Shown: positions 34,261 through 42,052 of the stretch, piece by piece
Layout of the letters: each line of letters begins with the position of its first letter
Numbering within the stretch: position 1 is the stretch's first letter
Assembly (NCBI RefSeq): GCF_030929555.1
Contig: NZ_JAVFVT010000012.1
Span: 1-64,000 of the forward strand
Length of the DNA stretch: 64,000 nucleotides
From: Paenibacillus sp. LHD-117
Lineage (GTDB): Bacteria; Bacillota; Bacilli; Paenibacillales; Paenibacillaceae
Direction: 5' to 3'
Notes under the pieces: model-generated
What the model saw: the letters and a program-made list of their open reading frames with translations, nothing else
The model's database searches: none
Told to the model about the DNA's origin: nothing
Position numbers and translations under genes: made by a program

Positions 34261-35391
34261 ATGATACAAACGATTATCGTAACCGATAACGAAAGAGGAC
34301 TGTTGTTCAAGAAGGGAAGCTACGAGCGTTTGCTCCGCCCGGGCACCTACCGGTTCGCGGCTTGGTCCGGATATACGGTCGAGAAGCAGGAGCTGACGGA
34401 GCCGTTCGATCCCGCGGGCAGGGAGCTTAACCTGTTCCTGCGGGACTCGGAGCTGCTCTCCGAGCTGCACGTCGTCGAAGTGGCGGATGGCGAATACGCG
34501 CTTCATTACGAGGACGGAAGGTTCGCCAAGCTGCTGACGCCCGGCGTGTACGCCTTTTGGAACGTGCTGAAGAAACATTCGTTCACCGCTGCAGATACGC
34601 GCAGCCCCGAAGCTTCCGCCGAGCTTGTTCGGCCGATTTTGAACAGACTGACCGGCTACATCCAGGTAGTCGAGGTCGCGAGCCACGAGACCGGCCTGTT
34701 ATTCTACGACAACGTGCTCCAGCGGGAGCTGCGTCCCGGTCGTTATTTCTTTTGGAGAGGCGCCGTAAGCGTCGCGGTCCGTACGGCCGATTTGCGCCAG
34801 CAGCAGCTTGACATGACGGGGCAGGAAATCATGACGGAGGACAAAGTGTCGCTACGGCTGAACTTCGTCTGCCAATACCGGATCGCGAATCCGCTTCGGG
34901 CGCTGGAGATCAAAGGTTTCGAGGATCAGGTGTACATCCTCTTGCAGCTCATTCTGCGGGAGTACGTCGGCACGATGAAGCTCGACGATCTGCTGCGCAT
35001 GAAGCAGGAGATCGGTGCGTACGTGCTGGGCCGCCTGAACGAACGCAGCGAAGCGTATGGCGTGAAGTTCGTTTCCGCCGGACTCAAGGACATCATTCTG
35101 CCCGGCGACGTGCGGGACATACTGAACACGGTGCTGCTGGCGGAGAAAAAGGCGCAAGCCAACTTGATCACGCGCCGCGAGGAGACGGCTTCCACGCGAA
35201 GCCTGCTGAACACGGCCAAGCTGATGGACGAGAATGGAACGTTGTACCGTCTGAAGGAGCTGGAGTTCCTGGAGAAGATCTGCGAGAAGATCGGCACGAT
35301 CTCCCTCACCGGCGGCGGCAGCCTGCTCGAAGGACTCAATTCCCTGCTGAGCGCGAACGGGGCGGGCGGAGCGAATGGAGCCAAAAATTGA
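34261..35391 (+). CDS. Slipin-like SPFH/band-7 protein
   Basis: A 376-residue protein of the slipin group. The N-terminal third carries two similar beta segments (LLFKKGSYERLLRPGTYRF and LLFYDNVLQRELRPGRYFF), the second leading into the SPFH/band-7 core (VSVAVRTADLRQQQLDMTGQEI, ... SLRLNFVCQYRI) and then the coiled AEKKAQANLITRREETAS segment typical of SPFH proteins. No classical membrane helix is obvious. Neither possible start has a normal ribosome binding site: ATG 34261 fits the family N-terminus, while ATG 34234 lies within the 3' side of the tRNA-like anticodon loop. Translation may therefore depend on the RNA structure. By my memory slipins co-occur with RNA-repair genes such as rtcB; none is in the window. 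A terminator follows. Confidence 0.85.
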   Translation: MIQTIIVTDNERGLLFKKGSYERLLRPGTYRFAAWSGYTVEKQELTEPFDPAGRELNLFLRDSELLSELHVVEVADGEYALHYEDGRFAKLLTPGVYAFWNVLKKHSFTAADTRSPEASAELVRPILNRLTGYIQVVEVASHETGLLFYDNVLQRELRPGRYFFWRGAVSVAVRTADLRQQQLDMTGQEIMTEDKVSLRLNFVCQYRIANPLRALEIKGFEDQVYILLQLILREYVGTMKLDDLLRMKQEIGAYVLGRLNERSEAYGVKFVSAGLKDIILPGDVRDILNTVLLAEKKAQANLITRREETASTRSLLNTAKLMDENGTLYRLKELEFLEKICEKIGTISLTGGGSLLEGLNSLLSANGAGGANGAKN

Positions 35392-35400
35392 GGAAGCGTG

Positions 35401-35442
35401 AACCGGTCCGCGGCGGGATGCCATGGACCGGTTATTTTTTTT
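35401..35442 (+). terminator. Terminator after slipin gene
   Basis: AACCGGTCC (35401-35409) pairs exactly with GGACCGGTT (35425-35433), followed by ATTTTTTTT. The slipin transcript therefore probably ends here, separately from the kinase gene. Confidence 0.9.
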
Positions 35443-35638
35443 GGAGGAAACGTGTCAACGAGTTAAAGAGAGTCGGAACTTGGTAACGGCGCTCAAATCT
35501 GCAGGGTTGGGATTCAGTGCCATCCTTGCTCTGGAAATGGGAGGATGCCGCTCTGTGAACTTCGGCTGCAGAGGTGGTATACTTTTAGATAGCTGGTTTA
35601 ATCAAGTAGATGAAGCAACAGATCGAGGGGGAGCGGCG

Positions 35639-36316
35639 ATGCGCACGGACTGGCGGGAAGCGGAGCAAGCGTTGGGCAAAATTAGCGTCGTTGGCGACGA
35701 ACGCAATCAGGAAGTCGAAATTTCCGGCGGGGCAGAGGGGCTGAGCTGTATCGGGATCGGGACGGACGCGGCTGTATTTCGTTACGCGCCTACGCCGGAT
35801 TACGCGTTCAAAATATATTCGGACCATGCCTTGCATAAGAAAACGGCCGAGCGCGACGTCTATAAACGGCTCGAAGGGATTCCGTATTTCCCGACCTTGC
35901 ATGGAGAAGGCCCTAACTATTTGGTGATAAGCTACGAGCCCGGACCTACGCTGCTGGAATGTCTGATGGAAGGGATCCCGGTTCCGGCGCGGGCGATGGA
36001 AGACGTCGATGAAGCGCGGCGGCTGGCGCGGGAGCGGGGACTGAATCCCCGGGACATCCATCTGAAGAATGTCATTCTCCAGAACGGACGCGGCAAAGTG
36101 CTGGACGTCTCCGAATACGTCAAGGAAGGCAACGATAAACGTTGGGAGCACCTGGCTTGGGCATACGAGAAGTTTTACGCGGGTTTCGAAGGGCGCCGCA
36201 TACCGGAATGGCTGCTGGACGCCGTCAAGAAGAGCTACCTGAAGCTTGATCAGGCCAACTTGAATCTGGAAGAGATCGCGGCCAGGGTGAACCGGCTGCT
36301 GGCGCGCTTCAAGTAA
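35639..36316 (+). CDS. Small atypical serine/threonine-type protein kinase
   Basis: A 225-residue protein with a compressed kinase fold: nucleotide-loop-like IGIGTDAAVF, an AFK lysine (Lys58), NPRDIHLKN in place of the HRDxxxxN catalytic loop (Asp139, Asn144), and LDVSEY in place of DFG (Asp156). It resembles the YrzF/YbdM-like kinases of bacilli. I chose ATG 35639 because AGGGGGAG lies just upstream; an upstream in-frame ATG at 35423 would add 72 residues of unlikely sequence that overlaps the slipin terminator. A TATACT box at 35577-35582 could be its own promoter. It precedes CYTH and ATPase genes in the same direction with gaps under 40 bases. Confidence 0.75.
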   Translation: MRTDWREAEQALGKISVVGDERNQEVEISGGAEGLSCIGIGTDAAVFRYAPTPDYAFKIYSDHALHKKTAERDVYKRLEGIPYFPTLHGEGPNYLVISYEPGPTLLECLMEGIPVPARAMEDVDEARRLARERGLNPRDIHLKNVILQNGRGKVLDVSEYVKEGNDKRWEHLAWAYEKFYAGFEGRRIPEWLLDAVKKSYLKLDQANLNLEEIAARVNRLLARFK

Positions 36317-36354
36317 AACCGTATAGATTCGCTAACGCGAGAGGATGAGGATTT

Positions 36355-36861
36355 ATGGCGATGGAAATCGAAAGGAAGTTTCTGCTGAATGGCGACCCGC
36401 GGACAATTATCGAAACAAGCGAGCTGCATGTGCGGCAGGAGCAGCGAATCGAACAAACGTATCTCGCGATCGACGAGACGCAGGAGCTGCGCGTCAGGCG
36501 GATCGAGGAGCTCGGGAGCGGCGAAATATCCTATACGCATACGTTCAAGAACGGCAACGGCTTGGTGCGCGAAGAAGTGGAATACGAGATTACGGGCGGC
36601 ATTTACGAACAAGTCGTGATGGCATTCGGCTTCAGGCCGCTGACCAAAAACCGGATCACAGCCGAGTGGGAAGGCGTGACGATCGAGATCGATATCTACG
36701 ATCAAATCCGGCTTTCCGTACTGGAAGTCGAATTCGAGTCGTTAGAGGAAGCGAATGCCTTCGAGGCGCCGGCTTGGTTCGGCGAGGACATCAGCTCGCA
36801 GAAGCAATATAGCAACAAAACCGTATGGAAGCAGCTGCAAGGCGATAAGTGGAGCGAGTGA
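36355..36861 (+). CDS. CYTH-domain protein (triphosphate tunnel metalloenzyme)
   Basis: A 168-residue cytoplasmic protein with the signature MEIERKF at the N-terminus (ExExK motif), later ELRVRRIEE, YTHTFKNG and EVEYEI strands, all matching the eight-stranded tunnel that binds organic or inorganic triphosphate with metal. Family members include class IV adenylyl cyclases, thiamine triphosphatases and short-chain polyphosphatases; the activity here cannot be told. The ATG at 36355 or 36361 follows AGGATGAGG. Its stop overlaps the ATG of the downstream ATPase gene, so the two are translationally coupled. Confidence 0.85.
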   Translation: MAMEIERKFLLNGDPRTIIETSELHVRQEQRIEQTYLAIDETQELRVRRIEELGSGEISYTHTFKNGNGLVREEVEYEITGGIYEQVVMAFGFRPLTKNRITAEWEGVTIEIDIYDQIRLSVLEVEFESLEEANAFEAPAWFGEDISSQKQYSNKTVWKQLQGDKWSE

Positions 36862-37625
36862 TGTCGATACACCGGAACGGCCACTTCTTGCGCAAAATGT
36901 ACCTTCAAAGGGATGACGTCCCTTCCTTCGACCGTTATCCATTCAGTCTGGATGCGGTAAGGGAGCTGGACGAACTGGAGTTTCATCCGAAGGTGACTTA
37001 TCTCGTCGGCGAGAATGGGGCGGGCAAGTCGACGCTCGTGGAGGCGATCGCGGTCGCGCTCGGGTTTAATCCGGAAGGCGGGACGATCAATTTTTCGTTC
37101 GAGACGGCGCATACGCATTCGGAGCTGCATCGGTATCTGCGTCCTGTGCGCGGCGCTCAGCGTCCGAAGGACGGTTTTTTCTTCCGGGCGGAGAGCTACT
37201 TCAACGTGGCGACTTACATCGACGAGCTGGACCGGGAAACGGCGAACGCCCCGAAGCTGATCGACTCGTACGGAGGCGATTCGCTGCACGCCCAGTCGCA
37301 TGGCGAATCGTTTTTCGCGACGTTTCTGCATCGGTTCGGCGGGCGCGGACTTTATATCATGGACGAGCCCGAGGCGGCGTTGTCGCCCTCGAGGCAGCTC
37401 GCGATGCTCGCGCGCATGCATGATCTCATCCGGGACAACTCCCAGTTCGTGATCGCGACGCATTCGCCGATCCTGATGGCCTATCCCGAAGCGTGGATCT
37501 ACCAGTTATCGAGCGACGGCATCAGGAGAACGACTTGGGAGGAGACGGAGCATTACGCGATCACCTCGCAGTTTCTGAACAACCGCGACAGGATGCTCCG
37601 CGAGTTACTGGCAGATGAGGATTGA
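36861..37625 (+). CDS. AAA family ATPase of the COG3910 kind
   Basis: A 254-residue soluble ATPase: Walker A GENGAGKST (residues 50-58), a Q-loop-like region, a Walker B LYIMDEPEAALSPSRQ and a switch histidine ATHSPIL, as in ABC/SMC-type ATPases without membrane domains. Its ATG overlaps the TGA of the CYTH gene; a GTG at 36849 is an alternative start. It converges on the membrane-protein gene at 37636 with an 11-base gap and no clear terminator between. Role unknown; its coupling to a CYTH protein suggests a nucleotide- or phosphate-linked stress function. Confidence 0.85.
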   Translation: MSIHRNGHFLRKMYLQRDDVPSFDRYPFSLDAVRELDELEFHPKVTYLVGENGAGKSTLVEAIAVALGFNPEGGTINFSFETAHTHSELHRYLRPVRGAQRPKDGFFFRAESYFNVATYIDELDRETANAPKLIDSYGGDSLHAQSHGESFFATFLHRFGGRGLYIMDEPEAALSPSRQLAMLARMHDLIRDNSQFVIATHSPILMAYPEAWIYQLSSDGIRRTTWEETEHYAITSQFLNNRDRMLRELLADED

Positions 37626-37635
37626 TGAGGGCGCG

Positions 37636-39024
37636 CTACCCTTTCAGCAGCTCCCGGAGCTCCGAGTACAACGCTTCCGTCGCGGCGGCGTCTCTCTCGT
37701 TGTAGACGACGTATCGGTCCTGCAGTTTGATGAGGATATACGGAGCGTTTTTCTTAAATACATAAAGCTTGGCCTCGCCCAGCTCCGTCAGCTTGAAATC
37801 GCCGCGCGCGTACTCCGATGTGGCGATCCCGTTCTGGCGGAAGCCGCTCGGCATCTCGTCTTCCAGCGTCAGCTCCAGCACCTCGTCCAGCGCGAACTCG
37901 AGCGGGTACATCGCATCCTCGATGATGATCGTCTCGCCTTCGCCGATGACCAACTGGGGCGGGCTCGTGTCCGCCCGCACGATCAGAATCGCGATCGGGA
38001 TCACGATGGCCGCGACTGCCGCAAGAGCGCCGTAATACACCGCCTTGCCTGTCCGCGTCGCCATGTTGAGCGTTGAGCCGATGCCCACCCGCTTCGGAAC
38101 GAAAACGGCAGGATCTTTCGGATTGTAATAGGACAAGCCATGCCGCCAGTTGGCGTCGGCGTCGGCCGGATAGCTGCTGCCGTCCGTATCGCCGTAACGG
38201 TACTCCAGCTCCTTGATATGCTGGTGCACGACGAAGATGCCGATCAGCGGGACGAGCGATACCATAAAGATTCCGCCGAACCATAGGCCCGGATCTCCCG
38301 AGTTGCCCTTCGAGAGCACGTTGTAAGCGACAAAAGCGTTCGCCGCCTCGAACACGGCCAGCGATAACCAAAGCATCGACCAGAGCCGGTTGGCCGCCTG
38401 GTTAAGCGCAGCGTTCGGCACCGCGTTCCGGCTGTGCGCCCGCATTTTGCCCCGGCTGAACGCCAGATAAAGCAAGAACATGACGGCCGTCATGACAAGC
38501 GAAGCGAAACCGGACAGCCTCAGCACGCCGACGCCGTCCCGCAAGGAGATGACGATGAGCGGCGCCGACATAAGCGCCGGCACGATGAACCAATAGGGAG
38601 ACAGAGGCTGTTTGCCTCTCATGAGCGCGATGTCGACGTCGATGCGAACGTTCTTTTTGGCGCCGGCTGCGAACCAGTCGTTATCCCGTTTCAGCTTGGC
38701 CGCCTTGTAGTGAATTCTCTTAAATGGTACTGTGGAAGTGTACATCACGCCTGCCAGCCATAGAAAAACGTAGATGAAGCCCAGCGAAAACGTGTCGCCG
38801 AACCATAGGATCGGCAACGCCGCGGCAGCGGCGAACAACGCAAACAGCGTGTAGCTTTTCCGGTATTCTTTTTGCAGGGAGAGAACCTTATCGTCCTTTA
38901 GAGCTTCGTCCGGCAGCGTGACGCCGAACAAGAGCCCTCCTTTCGGTCTGGCATGTCCGAAATAGATGGCGACAACCGTGGCAAGCACGATTAGAACAGG
39001 CGCAAGCAATATGTATTTTTCCAT
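37636..39024 (-). CDS. Multi-spanning membrane protein, DUF1648/DUF5808-like
   Basis: A 462-residue protein with about eight hydrophobic helices in the first 370 residues and a C-terminal soluble domain of about 110 residues (VIGEGETIIIEDAMYP ... LYSELRELLKG) that resembles a small PH-like or DUF domain. The N-terminal GLLFGVTLPDEAL motif and an inner VFVPKRVGIGSTLNMA segment match the DUF5808/DUF1648 membrane proteins of bacilli. The GAGG-type ribosome binding site lies in AGGAGGTCTTC upstream of the ATG. Divergent from the oxidoreductase gene at 39112. Function not known. Confidence 0.75.
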   Translation of the reverse strand: MEKYILLAPVLIVLATVVAIYFGHARPKGGLLFGVTLPDEALKDDKVLSLQKEYRKSYTLFALFAAAAALPILWFGDTFSLGFIYVFLWLAGVMYTSTVPFKRIHYKAAKLKRDNDWFAAGAKKNVRIDVDIALMRGKQPLSPYWFIVPALMSAPLIVISLRDGVGVLRLSGFASLVMTAVMFLLYLAFSRGKMRAHSRNAVPNAALNQAANRLWSMLWLSLAVFEAANAFVAYNVLSKGNSGDPGLWFGGIFMVSLVPLIGIFVVHQHIKELEYRYGDTDGSSYPADADANWRHGLSYYNPKDPAVFVPKRVGIGSTLNMATRTGKAVYYGALAAVAAIVIPIAILIVRADTSPPQLVIGEGETIIIEDAMYPLEFALDEVLELTLEDEMPSGFRQNGIATSEYARGDFKLTELGEAKLYVFKKNAPYILIKLQDRYVVYNERDAAATEALYSELRELLKG

Positions 39025-39111
39025 ATGAAGACCTCCTATGAATGCTCGTCAGTTGCTCCGACCCACTATAATATAGACGATTTGTTTTTGTCAAAAAAGG
39101 AGACCATCACC

Positions 39112-40095
39112 ATGATACGATTCGGACTTATCGGCACCAACTGGATTACGGAAAGATTTCTGGCGGGAGCGGCGCTGCATCCGCGCTTCAAGCTAGCTGC
39201 CGTCTACTCTCGCACGGAGGATCGCGCGAAAGAGTTTGCGGAGAAATATAGCGTTCCGCACACCTATACGGACATGGATGCAATGTTCACAGGCGGGGAG
39301 ATCGACGCGGTGTACATCGCAAGCCCCAATAGTTTGCATGCCGAGTACGCGATCGCGGCCATGAACCGCGGCATACACGTCTTGTGCGAGAAGCCGATCG
39401 CATCGAACAGCCGCGAGCTGGAAGCGATGATCGACGCCGCGAAGCGGAACGGCGTGTTGCTTATGGAGGCGCTGAAGTCCACGCTCATGCCTGGCTTCGG
39501 GGCTGTTCGCGAAGGAATCGGGCGGATCGGTCCGGTCCGGCGGTATTTTGCTAGCTACTGCCAATATTCCTCGCGTTATGACGCTTATAGGGCAGGCACC
39601 GTCTTGAACGCATTCCGTCCCGAATTTTCGAACGGCTCCTTGATGGATATCGGCATCTATTGTCTCTATCCGGCGGTCGCGTTGTTCGGCAGGCCGAACG
39701 CGGTGAAGGCTTCCGGTTTCATGCTGGAGTCGGGCGTCGACGGGGAAGGCAGCATCCTGATGCAATACGACGACATGGACGCGGTCATGATTTATTCCAA
39801 AATAACAAGCTCCGCGATCCCTAACGAAATTCAAGGCGAAGACGGCAATCTCGTCATCGACAAAATAAGCGAGCCAGAAATCGTTCAACTGAAGTTCCGC
39901 GACGGCCGTAGCGAAGATTTAACGAGACCGACGGTGGAGTTCAACATGTTTTACGAGGTGGAGGAGTTTATTCGACTGATCGAGGAGGGCAAAACGGAGT
40001 CGGAAATGAATTCGCATGAGCTGTCCCGAATCGTCATGGAAATCATGGACGAGGCCAGAAGCCAGATCGGGCTTGTTTATCCTGCGGATAAGTAA
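39112..40095 (+). CDS. Gfo/Idh/MocA family NAD(P)-dependent oxidoreductase
   Basis: A 327-residue dehydrogenase: N-terminal Rossmann fold (IRFGLIGTNWITERF), the substrate-pocket motif CEKPIASNSRE with the conserved lysine, then the alpha/beta C-terminal domain ending in a helix. Members oxidise or epimerise sugars, inositols or trans-dihydrodiols. The start is ATG 39112, with AAGGAG about nine bases upstream; an upstream in-frame ATG at 39025 lacks a ribosome binding site and would overlap the promoter. TATAAT at 39067-39072 is a good -10 box. Substrate unknown; no sugar operon adjoins it directly. Confidence 0.9.
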   Translation: MIRFGLIGTNWITERFLAGAALHPRFKLAAVYSRTEDRAKEFAEKYSVPHTYTDMDAMFTGGEIDAVYIASPNSLHAEYAIAAMNRGIHVLCEKPIASNSRELEAMIDAAKRNGVLLMEALKSTLMPGFGAVREGIGRIGPVRRYFASYCQYSSRYDAYRAGTVLNAFRPEFSNGSLMDIGIYCLYPAVALFGRPNAVKASGFMLESGVDGEGSILMQYDDMDAVMIYSKITSSAIPNEIQGEDGNLVIDKISEPEIVQLKFRDGRSEDLTRPTVEFNMFYEVEEFIRLIEEGKTESEMNSHELSRIVMEIMDEARSQIGLVYPADK

Positions 40096-40163
40096 GAGGC
40101 GACAGGCGCAACTTTCCCCTCTAAGCTGCGTTTAGAACATCAAGATCGCATAGGGGGGAAGTC

Positions 40164-40517
40164 GTGAAGAAACTCATCATCGTGATGATCGGATTGTTCG
40201 TTGTCGCTTGCGCATGTTCGGCCAACAAGGATGGGGCCGGCTTGCCGGATGGTTCGTCCGGACAATGGGATCACGGATCGGGGTACGTGGTCGCCAAGGA
40301 AGGCGGCAGGCTGCTCATCGTTTCGGAGAAGGTCGACGGAGAGGTGTCGCTTGAGAACCTGCTCGTGGACGTGTCCCCGAACGCGATCTGGTTAGCTGTC
40401 GAGCAGGAGTCCTACGAGGCGGTCCAAATCGGGGACCAGGTGCGAATGACCATTAAAGGCGCGATCGCGGAATCGTATCCAGAACAAGCGACGGGCAGCG
40501 TCGAAATCATTAAGTAA
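40164..40517 (+). CDS. Small DUF3221-like lipoprotein
   Basis: A 117-residue lipoprotein: signal peptide with lipobox VVAC (Cys16; a second Cys18 follows), then a single small beta-barrel-like domain (GYVVAKEGGRLLIVSE ... GDQVRMTIKGAI, ending TGSVEII) of the DUF3221/YobA kind found on the surface of bacilli. The GTG start follows GGGGGG at seven bases. Single gene between the oxidoreductase gene and a repeat-rich intergenic region. Function unknown. Confidence 0.75.
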   Translation: MKKLIIVMIGLFVVACACSANKDGAGLPDGSSGQWDHGSGYVVAKEGGRLLIVSEKVDGEVSLENLLVDVSPNAIWLAVEQESYEAVQIGDQVRMTIKGAIAESYPEQATGSVEIIK

Positions 40518-40737
40518 CATGCCTTTCTTCATCGAACGGAAGGCCATTGTAGACGATTTTTCGTACACAATGATCCGAATTTCTAAATTTGGATGAATTC
40601 TAGACGGATTTTCGAATAGATTCGTCGAATCTAGCTCCAAAGGCCGGATTGTATTCGATTTTTCGACTACAATCATATCGCCATAAGTCTCGGGTGTTAT
40701 TTCCGGAGCAATCTACTAGCCAGTGACGCGGCTGGAT
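40518..40737. repeat. Intergenic region with imperfect palindromic repeats
   Basis: Two related units about 102 bases apart share AAGGCC, then ATTGTA, CGATTTTTCG and a complementary TACA(C)AAT: 40546-40571 and 40648-40673. Each can fold into a hairpin. Between them lies a related GATTTTCGAA/TTCGTCGAATC inverted pair. No gene is seen. Confidence 0.6.
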
Positions 40738-40779
40738 AAAAAGGCAGTCCATACCCACCGGGTATTGGACTGCCTTTTT
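40738..40779. terminator. Strong bidirectional terminator
   Basis: AAAAAGGCAGTCCA (from 40738) pairs with TGGACTGCCTTTTT (to 40779) with TACCC/GGGTA closing the loop and one bulged T. A-run and T-run on the two sides make it work in both directions; it ends the aldo/keto reductase transcript (minus) after the minisatellite. Confidence 0.9.
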
Positions 40780-40788
40780 GCGTGTTTG

Positions 40789-40886
40789 GCGCCCGCTCAC
40801 CGCGCCCGCTCACCGCGCCCGCTCACCGCGCCCGCTCACCGCGCCCGCTCACCGCGCCCGCTCACCGCGCCCGCTCACCGCGCCCG
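40789..40886. repeat. 13-bp GC-rich minisatellite, about seven copies
   Basis: The unit CGCGCCCGCTCAC is repeated exactly from 40801 to 40878, with partial copies on both sides. It starts five bases past the aldo/keto reductase stop codon, so it sits in the 3' untranslated part of that minus-strand mRNA, between the gene and its terminator. Confidence 0.95.
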
Positions 40887-40890
40887 GCGC

Positions 40891-41865
40891 CTACGGCAGC
40901 CGGTAAATCGCGAACGGTTCGCCCCCGCGGAACGGGGCGCTAATCTCGTCCAGCCGCGCCAGTGTCGCGTCGTCCAGCTCGAGCGCGAGGCTCGCGAGGT
41001 TGCTCCGCAGCTGCTCGGACCGAGTCGCGCCGACGATAACCGTCGATACCGCGGGCCGCCGCAGCAGCCAAGCGAGCGACAGCGCGCTGGCGGTCGTGCC
41101 GAGCTCCTCCGCCAATGCGGCAACCTGATGCGCCAGCGTAACCGTCGCTTCGCCGAGGAATCGGCGGAAGCCGGGATCGGTTTCCGCGCGCGAGCCGGCC
41201 GGCGCGTCCAGCGGCGTGCCGTATTTGCCGGTCAGGATGCCTCCCGCGAGCGGGAAATACGGGATGATGCCGAGCCCTTGGTCGAGGCACATCGGGATAA
41301 GCTCGCGCTCCGGCGTCCGGTCGGCGAGCGAATAGCTCGTCTGCATGGAGACGTAGCGGCCCAGACCCAGCCGATCGCTGATGCCGACCGCCTTCATGAG
41401 CTCCCATGCGAAATAATTGGACGCGCCGACATAACGCACCTTGCCCAAGCGAACCATGTCGTCGAGCGCCCGGAGCGTCTCTTCCAGCGGCGTCTCCGGG
41501 TCGAACGTATGGATTTGGTACAAATCCACGTAGTCCGTCCCCAGCCTACGGAGGCTTCCTTCCAGCTCCGCCATCAGATGCCGCCTGGAAGAACCCCGCT
41601 CATAGACGCCCGCGCCCCGCGGCAATCCCGCCTTTGTCGTAAGGACGGCTTCGTGCCGACGTCCCTCCAGCGCTTTGCCGATGATCCGCTCCGACTCCGT
41701 TCCCGCATATATATTGGCCGTATCGATAAACGTGATGCCTTGATCCAGCGCTTGCCGAATAATCTCGATCGAGGTCCGCTCGTCCGACCGCTTGCCGAAC
41801 GCGTTCGTGCCGAGTCCCAGCGCGGACACCTTCAGCCCGCTTTCTCCCAAACGACGGTATTCCAT
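40891..41865 (-). CDS. Aldo/keto reductase
   Basis: A 324-residue cytoplasmic NADPH-dependent oxidoreductase of the YghZ/YajO-like AKR group. The catalytic tetrad can be followed: Asp in FIDTANIYAG, Tyr in the same segment, Lys in AVLTTKAGLP, and His in LYQIHTFD; the cofactor end (VIVGATRSEQLRSN) is intact. The start is ATG 41865, after AAGGAGAGG; an in-frame ATG at 41943 would add 26 unlikely residues. Substrate unknown. The 3' end is unusual: the gene is followed by a 13-bp minisatellite and then a strong terminator. Confidence 0.92.
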   Translation of the reverse strand: MEYRRLGESGLKVSALGLGTNAFGKRSDERTSIEIIRQALDQGITFIDTANIYAGTESERIIGKALEGRRHEAVLTTKAGLPRGAGVYERGSSRRHLMAELEGSLRRLGTDYVDLYQIHTFDPETPLEETLRALDDMVRLGKVRYVGASNYFAWELMKAVGISDRLGLGRYVSMQTSYSLADRTPERELIPMCLDQGLGIIPYFPLAGGILTGKYGTPLDAPAGSRAETDPGFRRFLGEATVTLAHQVAALAEELGTTASALSLAWLLRRPAVSTVIVGATRSEQLRSNLASLALELDDATLARLDEISAPFRGGEPFAIYRLP

Positions 41866-42052
41866 CACAATCCTCTCCTTCCCTTTTCTCGTACCGCTAT
41901 CTTGCCTGTTGCCAGTATACCGAACAGACCGCATGTCCGCCAATCCCGTTAACTCTTAACCGCCGTCCGCCGGATGCAAGCCGCAACGTTGAAGGTCCGC
42001 GGCGCGAGAGGTATAATCTCCCTGAAGAGAACTTTTCCGAGGAGGAAAAAAG

